64,000 nt of DNA from Cobetia sp. cqz5-12 (GCF_016495405.1 NZ_CP044522.1:2323876-2387875); one strand, 5' to 3'. Counted from the stretch's first letter, positions 35,099 through 45,714 are shown. Translations and numbers: made by a program. The notes: generated from the sequence alone by a model not told the origin.

Positions 35099-37126
35099 TC
35101 AGCCCAGCGCGATCAGGCGATTGCGGACATCGTTGATCTGGTCGCGCAGACGACCGGCCTCCTCGAACTCGAGGTTCTTGGCCGCCGCGAACATGGCATC
35201 TTCCAGACGGCTGATTTCCTTCTCGAGTGCCTGAGGGCCTTCGGCCGCCAGAGCCGCATAGTCCGGCGTCTCCTCCGCCACCTGTCGCTCGTTGCCCTTG
35301 CGACGACTGCTCTTGCGTCCCGGCGCCTGGGCACCTTCCATGATATCGGCCACCGACTTGGTGATGGTGCGCGGCGTGATGCCGTGCTCCTCATTGAAGG
35401 CCATCTGCTTCTCTCGACGCCGTTCGGTCTCGGCGATGGCCCGCTGCATGGAGTCGGTAATGCGATCTCCATACAGGATGGCCTTGCCGTTGGCGTTACG
35501 GGCCGCACGACCGATGGTCTGTATCAGGGAGCGTTCCGAGCGCAGGAAGCCCTCCTTGTCGGCATCCAGAATCGCCACCAGCGAGACCTCCGGAATGTCG
35601 AGGCCCTCACGCAGCAGGTTGATGCCGACCAGCACATCGAACTTGCCCAGACGCAGGTCACGAATGATCTCCACGCGCTCGACGGTATCGATATCGGAGT
35701 GCAGATAGCGCACCCGCACGTCGTGCTCACCCAGATACTCGGTCAGGTCTTCCGACATGCGCTTGGTCAGCGTGGTGATCAGCACGCGCTCGCCCACCTG
35801 GGTACGCGCCTTGATCTCGGAGAGCACATCATCGACCTGAGTCGAGGCTGAACGCACCTCGATGACCGGATCAAGCAGCCCGGTGGGACGCACCACCTGC
35901 TCCACCACCTGGCCGGCATGCTCTTCTTCGTAGGGGCCAGGCGTCGCCGAGACGAAGACAGTCTGCGGCAGGATGCTTTCCCACTCTTCGAACTTCATCG
36001 GACGGTTGTCGAGCGCCGACGGCAGGCGGAAGCCGTACTCCACCAGCGTTTCCTTGCGCGAGCGGTCACCGCGATACATGCCACCGACCTGCGGCACGCT
36101 GACGTGGGACTCGTCGATGAAGACCAGCGCGTCCTTGGGCAGGTAGTCGAAGAAGGTCGGCGGCGCATTGCCGGGATCACGCCCGGACAGATAGCGCGAG
36201 TAGTTCTCGATGCCGTTGCAGTAGCCCAGCTCCATCATCATCTCGATGTCATAGAGGGTGCGCTGCTCAAGACGCTGAGCCTCGACCAGCTTGTCGTGCT
36301 TGCGCAGGTAATCGAGGCGCTCGACCAGCTCTTCCTTGATGTGATCGACCGCGGCGACGATGGTCTCGCGCGGCGTCACGTAGTGGCTCTTGGGGTAGAT
36401 GGTCATGCGTGGCACCGACTCGGCCACTTCACCGGTCAGCGGATCGAACAGCCGGATGGAGTCGATCTCGTCATCGAACAGCTCGACACGCACCGCCTGC
36501 TCCTCGGAGTCCGCCGGGAAGATGTCGATCACGTCGCCGCGCACCCGATAGGTACCACGCCGGAAATCCATGTCGTTGCGGGTGTATTGCAACTCCGCCA
36601 GACGCCTGAGGAAGCCGCGCTGGTCGATCTGCTCGCCACGATTGAAGTGCAGACGCATCTTCAGATATTGATCCGGGTCACCCAGGCCGTAGATGGCCGA
36701 GACGGAGACCACGATGATCGCGTCGCGGCGTTCCAGCAGCGCCTTGGTCGCCGACAGACGCATCTGCTCGATGTGGTCGTTGATCGAGGCATCCTTCTCG
36801 ATGAAGGTGTCCGAGGAAGCGACGTAGGCTTCGGGCTGGTAGTAGTCGTAATAGGAGACGAAGTACTCGACGGCGTTGTCGGGGAAGAACGACTTGAACT
36901 CGCCGTACAGTTGCGCCGCCAGCGTCTTGTTGGGGGCCATGACGATGGCCGGACGCTGCAGGCGCTCCACGATGTTGGCCACCGTGAAGGTCTTGCCGGA
37001 GCCGGTCACGCCCAGAAGGGTCTGATGCGCCAGGCCCGCGTCCAGGCCGGTGATCAGCTTCTCGATGGCCGCCGGTTGGTCACCGGCCGGCTGAAACTTG
37101 GAATCGATGCGAAATGGTTTGCTCAT
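35099..37126 (-). CDS. uvrB: Excinuclease ABC subunit UvrB
   Basis: Nucleotide excision repair helicase-like subunit of 675 residues that receives damaged DNA from UvrA and recruits UvrC. Walker A GVTGSGKT at about 39-46, the beta-hairpin [21 protein letters not shown] near 92-112, DEAD-type FIDESHV near 338, motif [11 protein letters not shown], helicase motif QTIGRAARN near 540, and the C-terminal UVR coiled coil ([31 protein letters not shown]). I looked for a LexA box upstream and did not find one. Confidence 0.98.
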   Translation of the reverse strand: MSKPFRIDSKFQPAGDQPAAIEKLITGLDAGLAHQTLLGVTGSGKTFTVANIVERLQRPAIVMAPNKTLAAQLYGEFKSFFPDNAVEYFVSYYDYYQPEAYVASSDTFIEKDASINDHIEQMRLSATKALLERRDAIIVVSVSAIYGLGDPDQYLKMRLHFNRGEQIDQRGFLRRLAELQYTRNDMDFRRGTYRVRGDVIDIFPADSEEQAVRVELFDDEIDSIRLFDPLTGEVAESVPRMTIYPKSHYVTPRETIVAAVDHIKEELVERLDYLRKHDKLVEAQRLEQRTLYDIEMMMELGYCNGIENYSRYLSGRDPGNAPPTFFDYLPKDALVFIDESHVSVPQVGGMYRGDRSRKETLVEYGFRLPSALDNRPMKFEEWESILPQTVFVSATPGPYEEEHAGQVVEQVVRPTGLLDPVIEVRSASTQVDDVLSEIKARTQVGERVLITTLTKRMSEDLTEYLGEHDVRVRYLHSDIDTVERVEIIRDLRLGKFDVLVGINLLREGLDIPEVSLVAILDADKEGFLRSERSLIQTIGRAARNANGKAILYGDRITDSMQRAIAETERRREKQMAFNEEHGITPRTITKSVADIMEGAQAPGRKSSRRKGNERQVAEETPDYAALAAEGPQALEKEISRLEDAMFAAAKNLEFEEAGRLRDQINDVRNRLIALG

Positions 37127-37192
37127 GCGCTCTCAATGGTGGCAGTCAGTCGGGTCTTCAACTGACGACAGGCAGATGATTGCCCGACGGTA

Positions 37193-37627
37193 TCATTCGC
37201 TCGCGGGCGCTTCTCGACTGGTCACCGAGACCCGGGTGCTGGTCATCAGGCGATGGATGGGGCAACGCTCGGAGATCTCGAGCAGGCGCGCGCGGGTCTC
37301 GGCGTCCAGCTCATGGCCCTCCTCGGCCAGAAACTGCATGCTGACCGTGAGGCGATATTCGCTGTTGCTGCCACGCCGCTCGTCGCTGTCGTCCCGGTCC
37401 ACCGTGGTGATGATCCCCGCCAGCGGCAAGCCCTTGCGCCGGGCGTACATCTGCACGGTGATCGACTTGCAGGCCCCCAGCGACAGATCGAAGTAGTCAT
37501 GCGGGTCCGGGGCGCTCTCGTCGCCGCCGACCACCGCCGGCACATCGACCAGCAACTCATCGAAGCTTGCCACCTGTACCCGTTGCACGAAACTGCCTGA
37601 CCGACGGCTGATTACCTCGATGCTCAT
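37193..37627 (-). CDS. OsmC family peroxiredoxin-like protein
   Basis: Protein of 144 residues of the OsmC/Ohr superfamily, which reduces organic or lipid hydroperoxides. Two peroxidatic-type cysteines are at 53 (LSLGACKSITVQMYARRKGLPL) and 122 (ISERCPIHRLM). GGGAGG lies six bases before the ATG. Divergence among subfamilies prevents telling YhfA-like from Ohr-like, though the length and motif are closest to the YhfA/SAV2502 type. Neighbours are uvrB and a small HMA-like gene. Confidence 0.92.
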   Translation of the reverse strand: MSIEVISRRSGSFVQRVQVASFDELLVDVPAVVGGDESAPDPHDYFDLSLGACKSITVQMYARRKGLPLAGIITTVDRDDSDERRGSNSEYRLTVSMQFLAEEGHELDAETRARLLEISERCPIHRLMTSTRVSVTSREAPASE

Positions 37628-37714
37628 TCGTCACCTCCCTGTCGCTGATCTGTCCGTGATCCCGCTCGTGAGACGTTGTCTGCTTGCCGCCTGTCTAGCG
37701 TCACCGCACTGCGG

Positions 37715-37906
37715 TCACTTGACCTTGTAACCGGCCTTCTCGACCGTCTTGACCAGCGCGTCATAACGCACCTGACCGTCGACTTCGGCAAAGCCACGCC
37801 CGACCTCGGCTTCCTTGACGCCATCCATCATCATCAGCGCCGTGGTGACCTTGTTGACGTCCTTGACGCTCTCGACGCCGATCAGAGTAAGAGAAAAGCT
37901 GGCCAT
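37715..37906 (-). CDS. Heavy-metal-associated (HMA)-like domain protein without CxxC
   Basis: Protein of 63 residues, start with AGGA eight bases upstream. The beta-alpha-beta-beta-alpha-beta pattern of HMA metallochaperones is visible (GVKEAEVGRGFAEVDGQ, LVKTVEKAGYKVK at the end). The metal-binding MxCxxC loop is absent: the equivalent segment reads LIGVESVKDVNKVTTAL and the protein has no cysteine at all. It cannot bind Cu(I) or Cd in the usual way. It sits 87 bases upstream of the OsmC gene in the same direction. Confidence 0.85.
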   Translation of the reverse strand: MASFSLTLIGVESVKDVNKVTTALMMMDGVKEAEVGRGFAEVDGQVRYDALVKTVEKAGYKVK

Positions 37907-38188
37907 CGTGTCATTCCTGTCATGCAGTAAAAAGGGGCGCCGCAGCGCATTGCAGCCGTCAAGAATAGCACGGTTGCCTGACAGTCAGCGCGGGGCAGCC
38001 TCGCCGCGCGCCAGGCCCGAGAGGCGGCTATCAGGACGGGAACACTGATTTGCCCGTTCTTTTCGGCCACATGAAGCACAAGGGGCTGACAGCCGCCAGC
38101 TGGCGCGTGACAATGCGGGCATTCGACATGCCGCATGGTTGCCAGTGCGCCACCGGCAGTTCACTCCTTCGCAACAGGATGATGGTAG

Positions 38189-39325
38189 ATGAATCCCTTG
38201 AAGACCCTGATGCAAGACCACGGCTACCAGCTCGGCGAAGATGGCCGCCTGACGCTGGGTGAGCCAGCCGACGCCTCCATGCCACTCGCTGACATGCCTC
38301 ACGCTGACCTGGCCGACCGCGCCTTGGCCGAGAATGCACTGACCCCGCTGGGCAATTTCGAGGTACTCGAAGTCTGCGGCAAGGATGGCGAACGCTTTCT
38401 GCAGGGACAGACCTCACAGCAGCTGAGTCTGGTCGATGGCGAGCTGGCGCCGCTGACGACCTTCTGTACCCCGAAGGGACGCATTCTGGCCATGGCTCAG
38501 CTGCTGCGCGTCAGCGAAGAGCGCCTGTGGCTGGTGATGCCAGCGGGCACCGCCGAACCGCTGCGCGTCCATCTGGCCAAGTTCGCGCCCTTCTACAAGG
38601 TGACGCTGGAGGTATCGAGCGAGCTGAGCGTACTCGGCCTGCTCGGCGAGCAGACTCTGGCGGCCTGTGCCGATGCGCTCGCGGCACCTGCGCTGGCCAA
38701 GCATGACCTGGCCATGCGCTCGGTCCTCCCGTCGCCCCTGCAGTCGAGCGAGGACGATGAAGCGCAGACCTGCGCGCTGGCTCGCCAACCGTCAGGCGAT
38801 ACCCCGCGCGCGATACTGGTCGGTCCGCATGCCGCCCTGGCAGACCTCGCGACAACGCTTTTCGCACGCGAGGTGGCCGCCAGCGATGACACCCGCTGGT
38901 GCCTGGAAGATATCCGCGCCGGTCTGCAGTGGGTCACCTCCGCGCAGACTGACAGCTGGCTGCCGCAGATGCTCAATCTGGAAGCCCTCGCCGCGATCAG
39001 CTTCAAGAAGGGCTGCTACACCGGTCAGGAAGTCGTGGCACGAGCCCACTTCCGCGGCCAGGTCAAGAAGCGTCTGCAACGCCTGACAACGGCGCAGCCG
39101 GCCGACTTGCCGGCGGTGGGCAGCAAGATCACCAGCCCCGACGGCAAGTCCCTCGGCGAAGTGCTGCAGGCAGCCCATGACGAGCAGGGACGTCTGGAGC
39201 TGCTGGCCGTGATCAGTCTGCGCGATGAAGAGATCGCGTTGGCATTGGAAGATGGCACCCAGCTTGAGCGCAGCGCGCTGCCCTATGCCGTTGAGCGTCG
39301 CGATCCGGAGCAGCTCAAGAGCTGA
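38189..39325 (+). CDS. ygfZ: Folate-binding protein YgfZ
   Basis: Protein of 378 residues of the GcvT-related family that uses tetrahydrofolate to support iron-sulfur cluster enzymes. The hallmark KGCYTGQEVVAR (with the redox-active cysteine) is near residue 275; the N-terminal domain shows ERFLQGQTSQQL near 75. AGGA lies nine bases before the ATG. There is a poorly conserved 50-residue N-terminal extension before the first GcvT-like strand. Ends at a strong terminator. Confidence 0.95.
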   Translation: MNPLKTLMQDHGYQLGEDGRLTLGEPADASMPLADMPHADLADRALAENALTPLGNFEVLEVCGKDGERFLQGQTSQQLSLVDGELAPLTTFCTPKGRILAMAQLLRVSEERLWLVMPAGTAEPLRVHLAKFAPFYKVTLEVSSELSVLGLLGEQTLAACADALAAPALAKHDLAMRSVLPSPLQSSEDDEAQTCALARQPSGDTPRAILVGPHAALADLATTLFAREVAASDDTRWCLEDIRAGLQWVTSAQTDSWLPQMLNLEALAAISFKKGCYTGQEVVARAHFRGQVKKRLQRLTTAQPADLPAVGSKITSPDGKSLGEVLQAAHDEQGRLELLAVISLRDEEIALALEDGTQLERSALPYAVERRDPEQLKS

Positions 39326-39346
39326 TCGCTTCATGGACGCCACAGG

Positions 39347-39378
39347 AAAGCCCCGCACGTGCCAACGTGCGGGGCTTT
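39347..39378 (+). terminator. Terminator of ygfZ
   Basis: AAAGCCCCGCACGT pairs perfectly with ACGTGCGGGGCTTT around GCCA, followed by TTGTCT. Its A/T-flanked symmetry may also stop transcription of the convergent GGDEF/EAL gene. Confidence 0.92.
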
Positions 39379-39417
39379 TGTCTGTCACGGATTGCGGATT
39401 TCAGGGCCTGCCGGTGC

Positions 39418-42261
39418 TCACAGCCCTTCCGGCAGCCAGCCATCCCCTGCGATCAGGTGCTCGATCAGCTCCTGCACCGGCATCGGTCGTGCATAGAGAT
39501 AGCCCTGATGCAGCGAGCAGCCATGCGCGAGCAATTCCGCTCGCTGCTCTGGCGTCTCGATGCCTTCGGCCACCACTGCAAGATGGAAGGCCTCCGCCAG
39601 CCCCAGCATCGCTTCGATCATGGCCTGCCCCTTGCTGGAGCCCAGTGCCGTCACGAACTGTCGATCGATCTTGAGCTTGTCGAACGGCAGCCGCTGCAGC
39701 TGTGACAGCGAGGAGTAGCCCGTACCGAAATCGTCCAATGCCAACGCCACGCCGTGAGCCCGGATGGTCTGGAACAGCACGGCGAGAGCCTGGATGTCAT
39801 CCGGCAGCTGACTCTCGACCAGTTCAAGCGTCAGGCGCTCACACAGCTCCGGATGCCGGAACAGCATTTCCAGGTCTGACAGGAAGCGCTTGTCCATCAT
39901 GTGGCGCACGGTCACGTTGACGCTCAGATGCAGCTCATGACCGCTTTCGTGGACGCGCATCAAGGTCGCGATACTCTCCTTGAGCACCCAGCGCCCCAGT
40001 GCGACATCCAGGCGTGCGGACTCGACGATCGCCATGAAGTCCGCCGAGCCCATCAAGCCATGTTCCGGGTGCTGCCAGCGAATCAACGCCTCCGACAGCT
40101 GCAAGCGGCCGGTACGTCCATCGACGATCGGTTGCACGAAGAGTCTGAGCTGATTCTCGCGCAGCGCGACGGTGAACTCGGCCTCCAGCTGCTTGAGGCG
40201 ACGCAACTCTCGCTCCGCTTCCTCATCGAAGAAATGCCACTCGCGCTGGCACTGCTGGGTATCGTGCAAGGCTCGTTCGGCGCGATAGACCAGCGCATCC
40301 ACCTGATGGCCATCCTCGGGATAGCGCGTGATGCCCAGGCTCGGCTGCAGATAGATCACCTCATCATCGAGCGTGACCTTGTCGCGTACGGCATTCAGCA
40401 GGTTGTCCAACCAGCCGCTGACACCGCCACGCGTGGCTTCCACCAGCCGGCGCTGGACCATGATCAGCAGCCTGTCGGTCTCGAGGCGCGCCACGTCGCC
40501 GGAATTTCCCAACAAGGGAGCGATACGCTTCTGAACCTGCTCCAGCTGATGATTGCCCGGCTCGGCGCCGGCATGATCATAGAGCACCTGCAAGCCACCG
40601 ATCCGCAGTGCCAACAGCACGAAGCCCTCCATCGGCGCGACCTCTCCCAGCTGGTCAATCCGCACCTTGATCAGGCGCAGCATGCCCTCTCGGCTGAGCA
40701 GGCCAGTATCGAGATCCGTCTCGCGCTCCTCGAACAACTGATGCTGGAGCAGCACACGCTCCTGCTCCAGTCCTCGTACCACCAAGGTATCGAGTGTCAT
40801 ATCCAGCAACGGCATCATCTCGGTGGCATTGAGTCGATGGCCGCGGCTGGCTACCAGCAGCAATTCGCTGCGTCCGGGATGCGGCGAGACCGAATACCCC
40901 ATCAACTGGCTGGCACCCAGTCGCTGACACAGCAGCAGCGCACGGTCTTCCTGCTCATCGACATCCCTGTCAACGGTCTCATCGCCATCTTGCCGCGAGC
41001 GATCACCGGCTGACACGCACATGCGCCCCACCGGCAGACGCCAGAGAGGATCACGCCGCAACGATGCCTCACTCAACCACTCACGCTCATCATGACTCTG
41101 CAGAATCAGGTAGCCGGCGTTGGGATTCCCCACCTCGCGCCGATAGATGATGATCTCTGCCCCCAGCATCTCGCGCACACGTTGCAGATATTGCGCGAGA
41201 GACGCACGCGCATTCTGCGGCGTGTGGGTTTCGTAGGGAACGCTCAGAAATTGCTGATTGAGAATGCTGTGGCGCTGGTATTGATGCTCGAGATAGGCGC
41301 CATAGGCCCGACTCGCCCTGCGGCGTCGACTGTCGCGCACCAGCATGCCCAGTGTCCCCATGCCCGCCAGCAAAATGATCAACAACAGCGCTGCCAGCGG
41401 AGTGCCCATCTCCTGCAGCAGCTGAGCGACGCGATTTTCATCCTGCCAGCAGGCCTTGGCATGGTTGTAGCGATCCGCACGGCCAGACGCGGGCAAGGCC
41501 ACGCAGACCTGCTGCGTCGCGATGGGCTGTGGCATGGCGTTGCTGACCACTTGCAGTCCCTTCAAGCCCAGCACGGCCGCCTGCTCGTCCAGCAGGTCTG
41601 CCGTGAGCGGCATGCCCAGAATCAACAGCCCCTGCTCCGCCTGCGGCGGCAGGGCCTCCTCATCCTCGTAGAGCCCCTGCATGCCGATCAGCCACGGCTG
41701 GTTGTCGACGATCAACCAGGCCAGCTTAGGTTGTGTCGGTGACTGGCGAGCCATCTGCATGACGGGGGCTAGCGCACGTCGCCAGCTCACCGGCTGCTTG
41801 CCCAGCCAGTCGGCCCCCGGTGACCCGGCGTTGTGCTGCACCCAGGCGGCCACCTGCCCATCGCCACGCACCGCAGAGATCAGATGTATACCGGTATTGG
41901 TAGCGAATTCGGGGCCATACATGTACTCGAGCCAGGTCGTGTCGAGCTCAGGCTCACGCAGAAATCTGGTCACGGCTTCTTCCCAGTATCCGTTCTCCTG
42001 CAGCTGTCCCGCGAGCAGGCGCTGCTCACTCTTGACCCACAAGGCCAGCCGCTGCCGGTCGGACTCACGATCTGCCTCGCGGGATTGGGATATCTGGCTG
42101 GCCGTCAACCAGCCGGTGGCCAGCAATGCCGCCAGCAACAGCAGCGGCAGCAGATACATCCGATAGCGAGGGCCAGCAGGCAGTGAGGCGTGGGCGAAGA
42201 CAGCAGAAGACTCGTGTGCCGGCACACGAGAGGAGGAACGCGATGCTGAAGAATCTGACAT
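39418..42261 (-). CDS. Membrane GGDEF/EAL protein with degenerate GGDEF and intact EAL
   Basis: Protein of 947 residues likely to degrade cyclic di-GMP. A membrane helix near 37-55, a periplasmic sensor of about 220 residues (CHASE4-like), a second helix near 285-310, a cytoplasmic GAF-like stretch (about 340-510), a GGDEF-type domain (about 515-675) and an EAL domain (about 690-940). The GGDEF signature position reads ARLETDRLL, so no cyclase activity is expected. The phosphodiesterase side is intact: EALIRW, LSVNVTVRHMMD, DDFGTGYSSLSQL and KIDRQFV. Mutated GGDEF domains often bind GTP to regulate an attached EAL. The sensor input is unknown. Confidence 0.93.
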   Translation of the reverse strand: MSDSSASRSSSRVPAHESSAVFAHASLPAGPRYRMYLLPLLLLAALLATGWLTASQISQSREADRESDRQRLALWVKSEQRLLAGQLQENGYWEEAVTRFLREPELDTTWLEYMYGPEFATNTGIHLISAVRGDGQVAAWVQHNAGSPGADWLGKQPVSWRRALAPVMQMARQSPTQPKLAWLIVDNQPWLIGMQGLYEDEEALPPQAEQGLLILGMPLTADLLDEQAAVLGLKGLQVVSNAMPQPIATQQVCVALPASGRADRYNHAKACWQDENRVAQLLQEMGTPLAALLLIILLAGMGTLGMLVRDSRRRRASRAYGAYLEHQYQRHSILNQQFLSVPYETHTPQNARASLAQYLQRVREMLGAEIIIYRREVGNPNAGYLILQSHDEREWLSEASLRRDPLWRLPVGRMCVSAGDRSRQDGDETVDRDVDEQEDRALLLCQRLGASQLMGYSVSPHPGRSELLLVASRGHRLNATEMMPLLDMTLDTLVVRGLEQERVLLQHQLFEERETDLDTGLLSREGMLRLIKVRIDQLGEVAPMEGFVLLALRIGGLQVLYDHAGAEPGNHQLEQVQKRIAPLLGNSGDVARLETDRLLIMVQRRLVEATRGGVSGWLDNLLNAVRDKVTLDDEVIYLQPSLGITRYPEDGHQVDALVYRAERALHDTQQCQREWHFFDEEAERELRRLKQLEAEFTVALRENQLRLFVQPIVDGRTGRLQLSEALIRWQHPEHGLMGSADFMAIVESARLDVALGRWVLKESIATLMRVHESGHELHLSVNVTVRHMMDKRFLSDLEMLFRHPELCERLTLELVESQLPDDIQALAVLFQTIRAHGVALALDDFGTGYSSLSQLQRLPFDKLKIDRQFVTALGSSKGQAMIEAMLGLAEAFHLAVVAEGIETPEQRAELLAHGCSLHQGYLYARPMPVQELIEHLIAGDGWLPEGL

Positions 42262-42335
42262 TGATTTACCGATGATGAGGCGACCTCCTGAACCGGGTCG
42301 GCAGGCTGTCGCCTGGCCGTTGAGGTCAGTCTAGA

Positions 42336-43103
42336 TCAGACGTTCAGTTGAAGAATACGCTGCACATTCGCCGTCGTGGATAACGCGATATCGTGTCGAC
42401 TGCTCGAGCGGAGTTCCGCCACCACGTCCGCGACCTTCGCCACTCGCGATGGCTCATTGCGCTGGCCCTGAAACCCGCACAGCGGCATGTCGGGGCTATC
42501 GGTTTCCAGCACGAAGCCATCGTCGGGCAGTGACGCCACCACTGCGCGCAACTTGTTGGCACGCGGGTAGGTCACGCTGCCGCCAAGACCCAGCACGAAG
42601 CCAAGCTCGAGAAAGCGCTGTGCCTGCACCTGACTGCCCGCGAAGGCGTGGATGATGCCGCCACGGGTGAGTCGTGCCTGCTTGAGTCGCTTGGCGACTT
42701 CATCATTGGCGCGCACGCAGTGCACGATGACAGGCAGGGAGAATTCGCGTGCCATGCTCAGCTGGGCCTCGAACAGCTGCCATTGGGCGTCATGATCCGC
42801 CAGTCGCGCATCGAAGCCACATTCCCCCAACGCGACGATCTGGCCCGCATGCTGGTCGAGAGCCTGATGAAGCGCCGCCAGCGCATCATCACCATGCTCG
42901 GACAGAAAATAGGGATGCAACCCCAGGGCACCGAAGATAGACGCCAATGAATCCACCAGTTCCATCACTGCCGGGAAGCTTGCCACCGTGGTGGCAGGCA
43001 CCACGAAGGCCGAGACATCTTGCTGCTCGGCACGCGCGATGACCGCCTCTCGATCCGGCGTGAAGTCAGCGAAATCCAGATGGCAATGGCTGTCGATCAG
43101 CAT
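42336..43103 (-). CDS. TatD family metal-dependent hydrolase
   Basis: Deoxyribonuclease/hydrolase of 255 residues with a TIM barrel. Metal ligands are visible: DSHCHLDF at 4-11, GECGFD near 89, HCVRAND near 127, HAFAGS near 153 and ETDSPDMPL near 200. GGGAG lies five bases before ATG 43103; the ten-residue upstream extension is rejected. YjjV-like subfamily by length. Confidence 0.93.
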   Translation of the reverse strand: MLIDSHCHLDFADFTPDREAVIARAEQQDVSAFVVPATTVASFPAVMELVDSLASIFGALGLHPYFLSEHGDDALAALHQALDQHAGQIVALGECGFDARLADHDAQWQLFEAQLSMAREFSLPVIVHCVRANDEVAKRLKQARLTRGGIIHAFAGSQVQAQRFLELGFVLGLGGSVTYPRANKLRAVVASLPDDGFVLETDSPDMPLCGFQGQRNEPSRVAKVADVVAELRSSSRHDIALSTTANVQRILQLNV

Positions 43104-43163
43104 GAAATCTCCCGGTGATGGCCCAACTGCCATCGTGCTATATCAGCGTGTGACAGACAAACG

Positions 43164-43191
43164 AAGGGACCGGCCTGGTGACCGGTCCCTT
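43164..43191 (-). terminator. Terminator of mscL
   Basis: AAGGGACCGG pairs with CCGGTCCCTT (10 bp, eight-base loop) followed on the minus strand by TTCGTTTGT, 53 bases past the mscL stop and before the TatD gene. Confidence 0.75.
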
Positions 43192-43243
43192 GAGGACGAG
43201 TGTCGATGTTGCCCTGTCAGCCGTCGCGACTGCCGCAGATGAC

Positions 43244-43726
43244 CTAGGCCGCCTCCACTGGCGCTGCCGGTGCCAGCTCGGAGGTGCAATGACTACAGCG
43301 GGTCGCCGCCAGCGGCACCTTGGAAAGACAATACGGGCAGTCCTTGTCGGTGATCTCTTCCGGCGCTTCCTCGGCTTCCTTCTTGAGCTTGTTGATCTGG
43401 CGGATCAACACGAAGACCGCCAGCGCCACCAGCGCGAAACTGATGATGGCATTGATGAACAGACCATAGTTCAGCGTGACGGCTCCCGCTTCCTTCGCGG
43501 CATCCAGGCTGGCATAGGGAGCAGCCTGAGCGCCTTCCTTGAGTACGATGAAGAAGTTCGAGAAATCGACACCCCCGATCAGCAGCCCGATCAGCGGGTT
43601 GAGCATGTCCCCCACCAGACTCTTGACGATCAGGGTGAATGCCCCGCCGATGATGATGCCGACGGCCATGTCGACAACGTTACCCTTGACGGCAAAATCA
43701 CGAAATTCCTGCATGAATCCGGACAT
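43244..43726 (-). CDS. mscL: Large-conductance mechanosensitive channel MscL with C-terminal zinc ribbon
   Basis: Pentameric inner-membrane channel that opens under extreme turgor to release solutes after osmotic downshock. 160 residues: N-terminal helix [20 protein letters not shown], pore helix [19 protein letters not shown] (18-40), periplasmic loop, second helix near 85-108. It then has an extension beyond the usual 136-residue length carrying a C2C2 zinc ribbon (C130, C133, C144, C147). AAAGGAG precedes the ATG. The ribbon is known in some MscL proteins; its role is unclear. Confidence 0.95.
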   Translation of the reverse strand: MSGFMQEFRDFAVKGNVVDMAVGIIIGGAFTLIVKSLVGDMLNPLIGLLIGGVDFSNFFIVLKEGAQAAPYASLDAAKEAGAVTLNYGLFINAIISFALVALAVFVLIRQINKLKKEAEEAPEEITDKDCPYCLSKVPLAATRCSHCTSELAPAAPVEAA

Positions 43727-44124
43727 CTGTCATCTCCTTTACTCGCTGTCCATCCGGTGGATTGCCATGCATCAAACATGGCCCGCCCTGAACACATCCC
43801 ACGCCATTGTTGTTGTCATTGTCTGCGCCCTACCGACCTTCGCCACAGCAAGCTTCATCACGCGGATGCCAGCAAGACAACATGACCCTAACATTATGCC
43901 GTGCTGATGCCGCGCCATGGGTTGGCTGTGTAAACGTAGGGTTACATGGATGTCTGGACACAAAGAACGCCACTTTTATCCAGGCATAAATAAACGCCAC
44001 CCCGAGGGGTGGCGTTCTTCAGGCCGTGATCGACAGTCTCGCTACCGCTGCGTCGCTATGGCAGCACCATTGCGACATTGCCGCCAGACAGCGCCGCTGT
44101 GGCAACGCCGTTGTGGCAACTGTC
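43727..44124. other. Intergenic region mscL / prfC
   Basis: Contains the mscL promoter region and the prfC terminator (43993-44016). A TGTGGCAAC direct repeat lies near 44098-44121. No gene is supported. Confidence 0.45.
43993..44016 (-). terminator. Terminator of prfC
   Basis: AACGCCACCC pairs with GGGTGGCGTT around a tetraloop, followed on the minus strand by TATTTAT, 108 bases past the prfC stop. Confidence 0.82.
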
Positions 44125-45714
44125 TCAGTGCTCACGGGTGGCGCGGAAGGTGATATCCGGCCAGCGCTCCTGGGTCAGCTGCAGGTTGACGCGGGTCGGC
44201 GCGATGTAGGTCAGCCAGCCGCCGCCATCATAGGCCAGGTTGGCACTGGCCTTGCGCTTGAAGTCTTCCAGCATCTTGGTGTCATCACAGTAGATCCAGC
44301 GCGCGGTCTGCACGTTGATCGCCTCATAGATGCACTCGACCTTGTACTCTTCCTTCAGGCGGTGAGCGACCACGTCAAACTGCAGCGTCCCGACGGCACC
44401 GACGATCAGATCGTTGTTGTCGAACGGCTGGAAGACCTGGGTCGCGCCCTCTTCGGAGAGCTGCTGCAGACCCTTCTGCAGCGCCTTCATCTTCAGCGGG
44501 TCCTTCAGGCGCACGCGCTTGAACAGTTCCGGCGCGAAGTGCGGAATGCCGGTGAAGCGCATGTCCTCACCGATGGTGAAGGTATCACCGATCTGGATGG
44601 TGCCGTGGTTGTGCAGGCCGATGATATCGCCCGGCCAGGCCTCTTCCACATGGGAGCGGTCCGCCGCCATGAAGGTCAGGGCGTCGGGAATCTTGACGTC
44701 CTTGTTGATGCGCACATGGCGCATCTTCATGTTCTTCTCGTACTTGCCGGAGCAGACACGCAGGAAGGCGACACGGTCACGGTGCTTCGGGTCCATGTTG
44801 GCCTGGATCTTGAACACGAAGCCGGTGAAGCGCTCATCATGGGCCGTGACTTCGCGGGTATCGGTATCGCGCGGCTGGGGCGGCGGGGCATATTCGACGA
44901 AGCCGTCGAGCATCTCGCGCACACCGAAGTTACCCATGGCGGTACCGAAGTAGACCGGCGTCAGCTCACCGCGACGATATGCCTCGAGATCGAACTCGTG
45001 AGAGGCGCCGCGCACCAGCTCGACCTCCATGCTCAGCTCTTCGATCAGATCCTCACCCAGCACTTCGATGGCTTCGGGGCTGTCGAGACCCTTGATGCGC
45101 ACGTCGTCGGGAATGCGGTTACCCTGGCCCTGCTTGTAGAGATGGATCTCGTCATTGAGCAGGTGATAGACGCCCTTGAAGCCCTTGCCGACGCCGATCG
45201 GCCAGGTCATCGGCGCACACTGGATGTTGAGCACCGTCTCGACTTCATCCATCACCTCGATGGGATCACGCGTCTCGCGGTCCATCTTGTTGACGAAGGT
45301 CAGGATCGGCGTGGTGCGCAGGCGGCAGACTTCCATCAGCTTGATGGTGCGGTCCTCGACACCCTTGGCGCCATCGATGACCATCAGCGCCGAGTCGACG
45401 GCCGTCAGCGTCCGGTAGGTATCTTCGGAGAAGTCCTCGTGCCCGGGGGTATCCAGCAGATTGACCATGCGGTCCTTGTAGGGGAACTGCATCACGGAGG
45501 TGGTCACGGAGATGCCACGCTCCTGCTCCATCTTCATCCAGTCGGAGGTCGCGTGGCGATCGGCCCGCTTGCTCTTGACCGAGCCGGCCATCTGGATGGC
45601 ATTCCCGAACAGCAGCAGCTTCTCGGTGATGGTGGTCTTACCGGCATCCGGGTGAGAGATGATGGCGAATGTACGGCGCACATCCGCCGCCTTGGCAATC
45701 TGGGAATCTGACAT
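44125..45714 (-). CDS. prfC: Peptide chain release factor 3
   Basis: Translational GTPase of 529 residues that removes RF1/RF2 from the ribosome after termination. G motifs: SHPDAGKTT near 18, DTPGHEDF near 90, NKMDRE near 143. Domain order GTPase, EF-Tu-like barrel, C-terminal domain, as in RF3 (C-terminal [20 protein letters not shown]). Start at 45714 ([16 protein letters not shown]) gives the usual length; a frame to 45780 adds 22 non-family residues. The ribosome binding site before 45714 is weak. Confidence 0.97.
   Translation of the reverse strand: MSDSQIAKAADVRRTFAIISHPDAGKTTITEKLLLFGNAIQMAGSVKSKRADRHATSDWMKMEQERGISVTTSVMQFPYKDRMVNLLDTPGHEDFSEDTYRTLTAVDSALMVIDGAKGVEDRTIKLMEVCRLRTTPILTFVNKMDRETRDPIEVMDEVETVLNIQCAPMTWPIGVGKGFKGVYHLLNDEIHLYKQGQGNRIPDDVRIKGLDSPEAIEVLGEDLIEELSMEVELVRGASHEFDLEAYRRGELTPVYFGTAMGNFGVREMLDGFVEYAPPPQPRDTDTREVTAHDERFTGFVFKIQANMDPKHRDRVAFLRVCSGKYEKNMKMRHVRINKDVKIPDALTFMAADRSHVEEAWPGDIIGLHNHGTIQIGDTFTIGEDMRFTGIPHFAPELFKRVRLKDPLKMKALQKGLQQLSEEGATQVFQPFDNNDLIVGAVGTLQFDVVAHRLKEEYKVECIYEAINVQTARWIYCDDTKMLEDFKRKASANLAYDGGGWLTYIAPTRVNLQLTQERWPDITFRATREH

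Noticed and set aside
35918..37165. 415-residue plus-strand open frame opposite uvrB
   Set aside because: Antisense shadow; no start signal or family character.
37127..37192. LexA/SOS box before uvrB
   Set aside because: No CTGT-N8-ACAG match in the short upstream region.
44026..45711. 561-residue plus-strand open frame opposite prfC
   Set aside because: Antisense shadow of a firmly identified RF3 gene.
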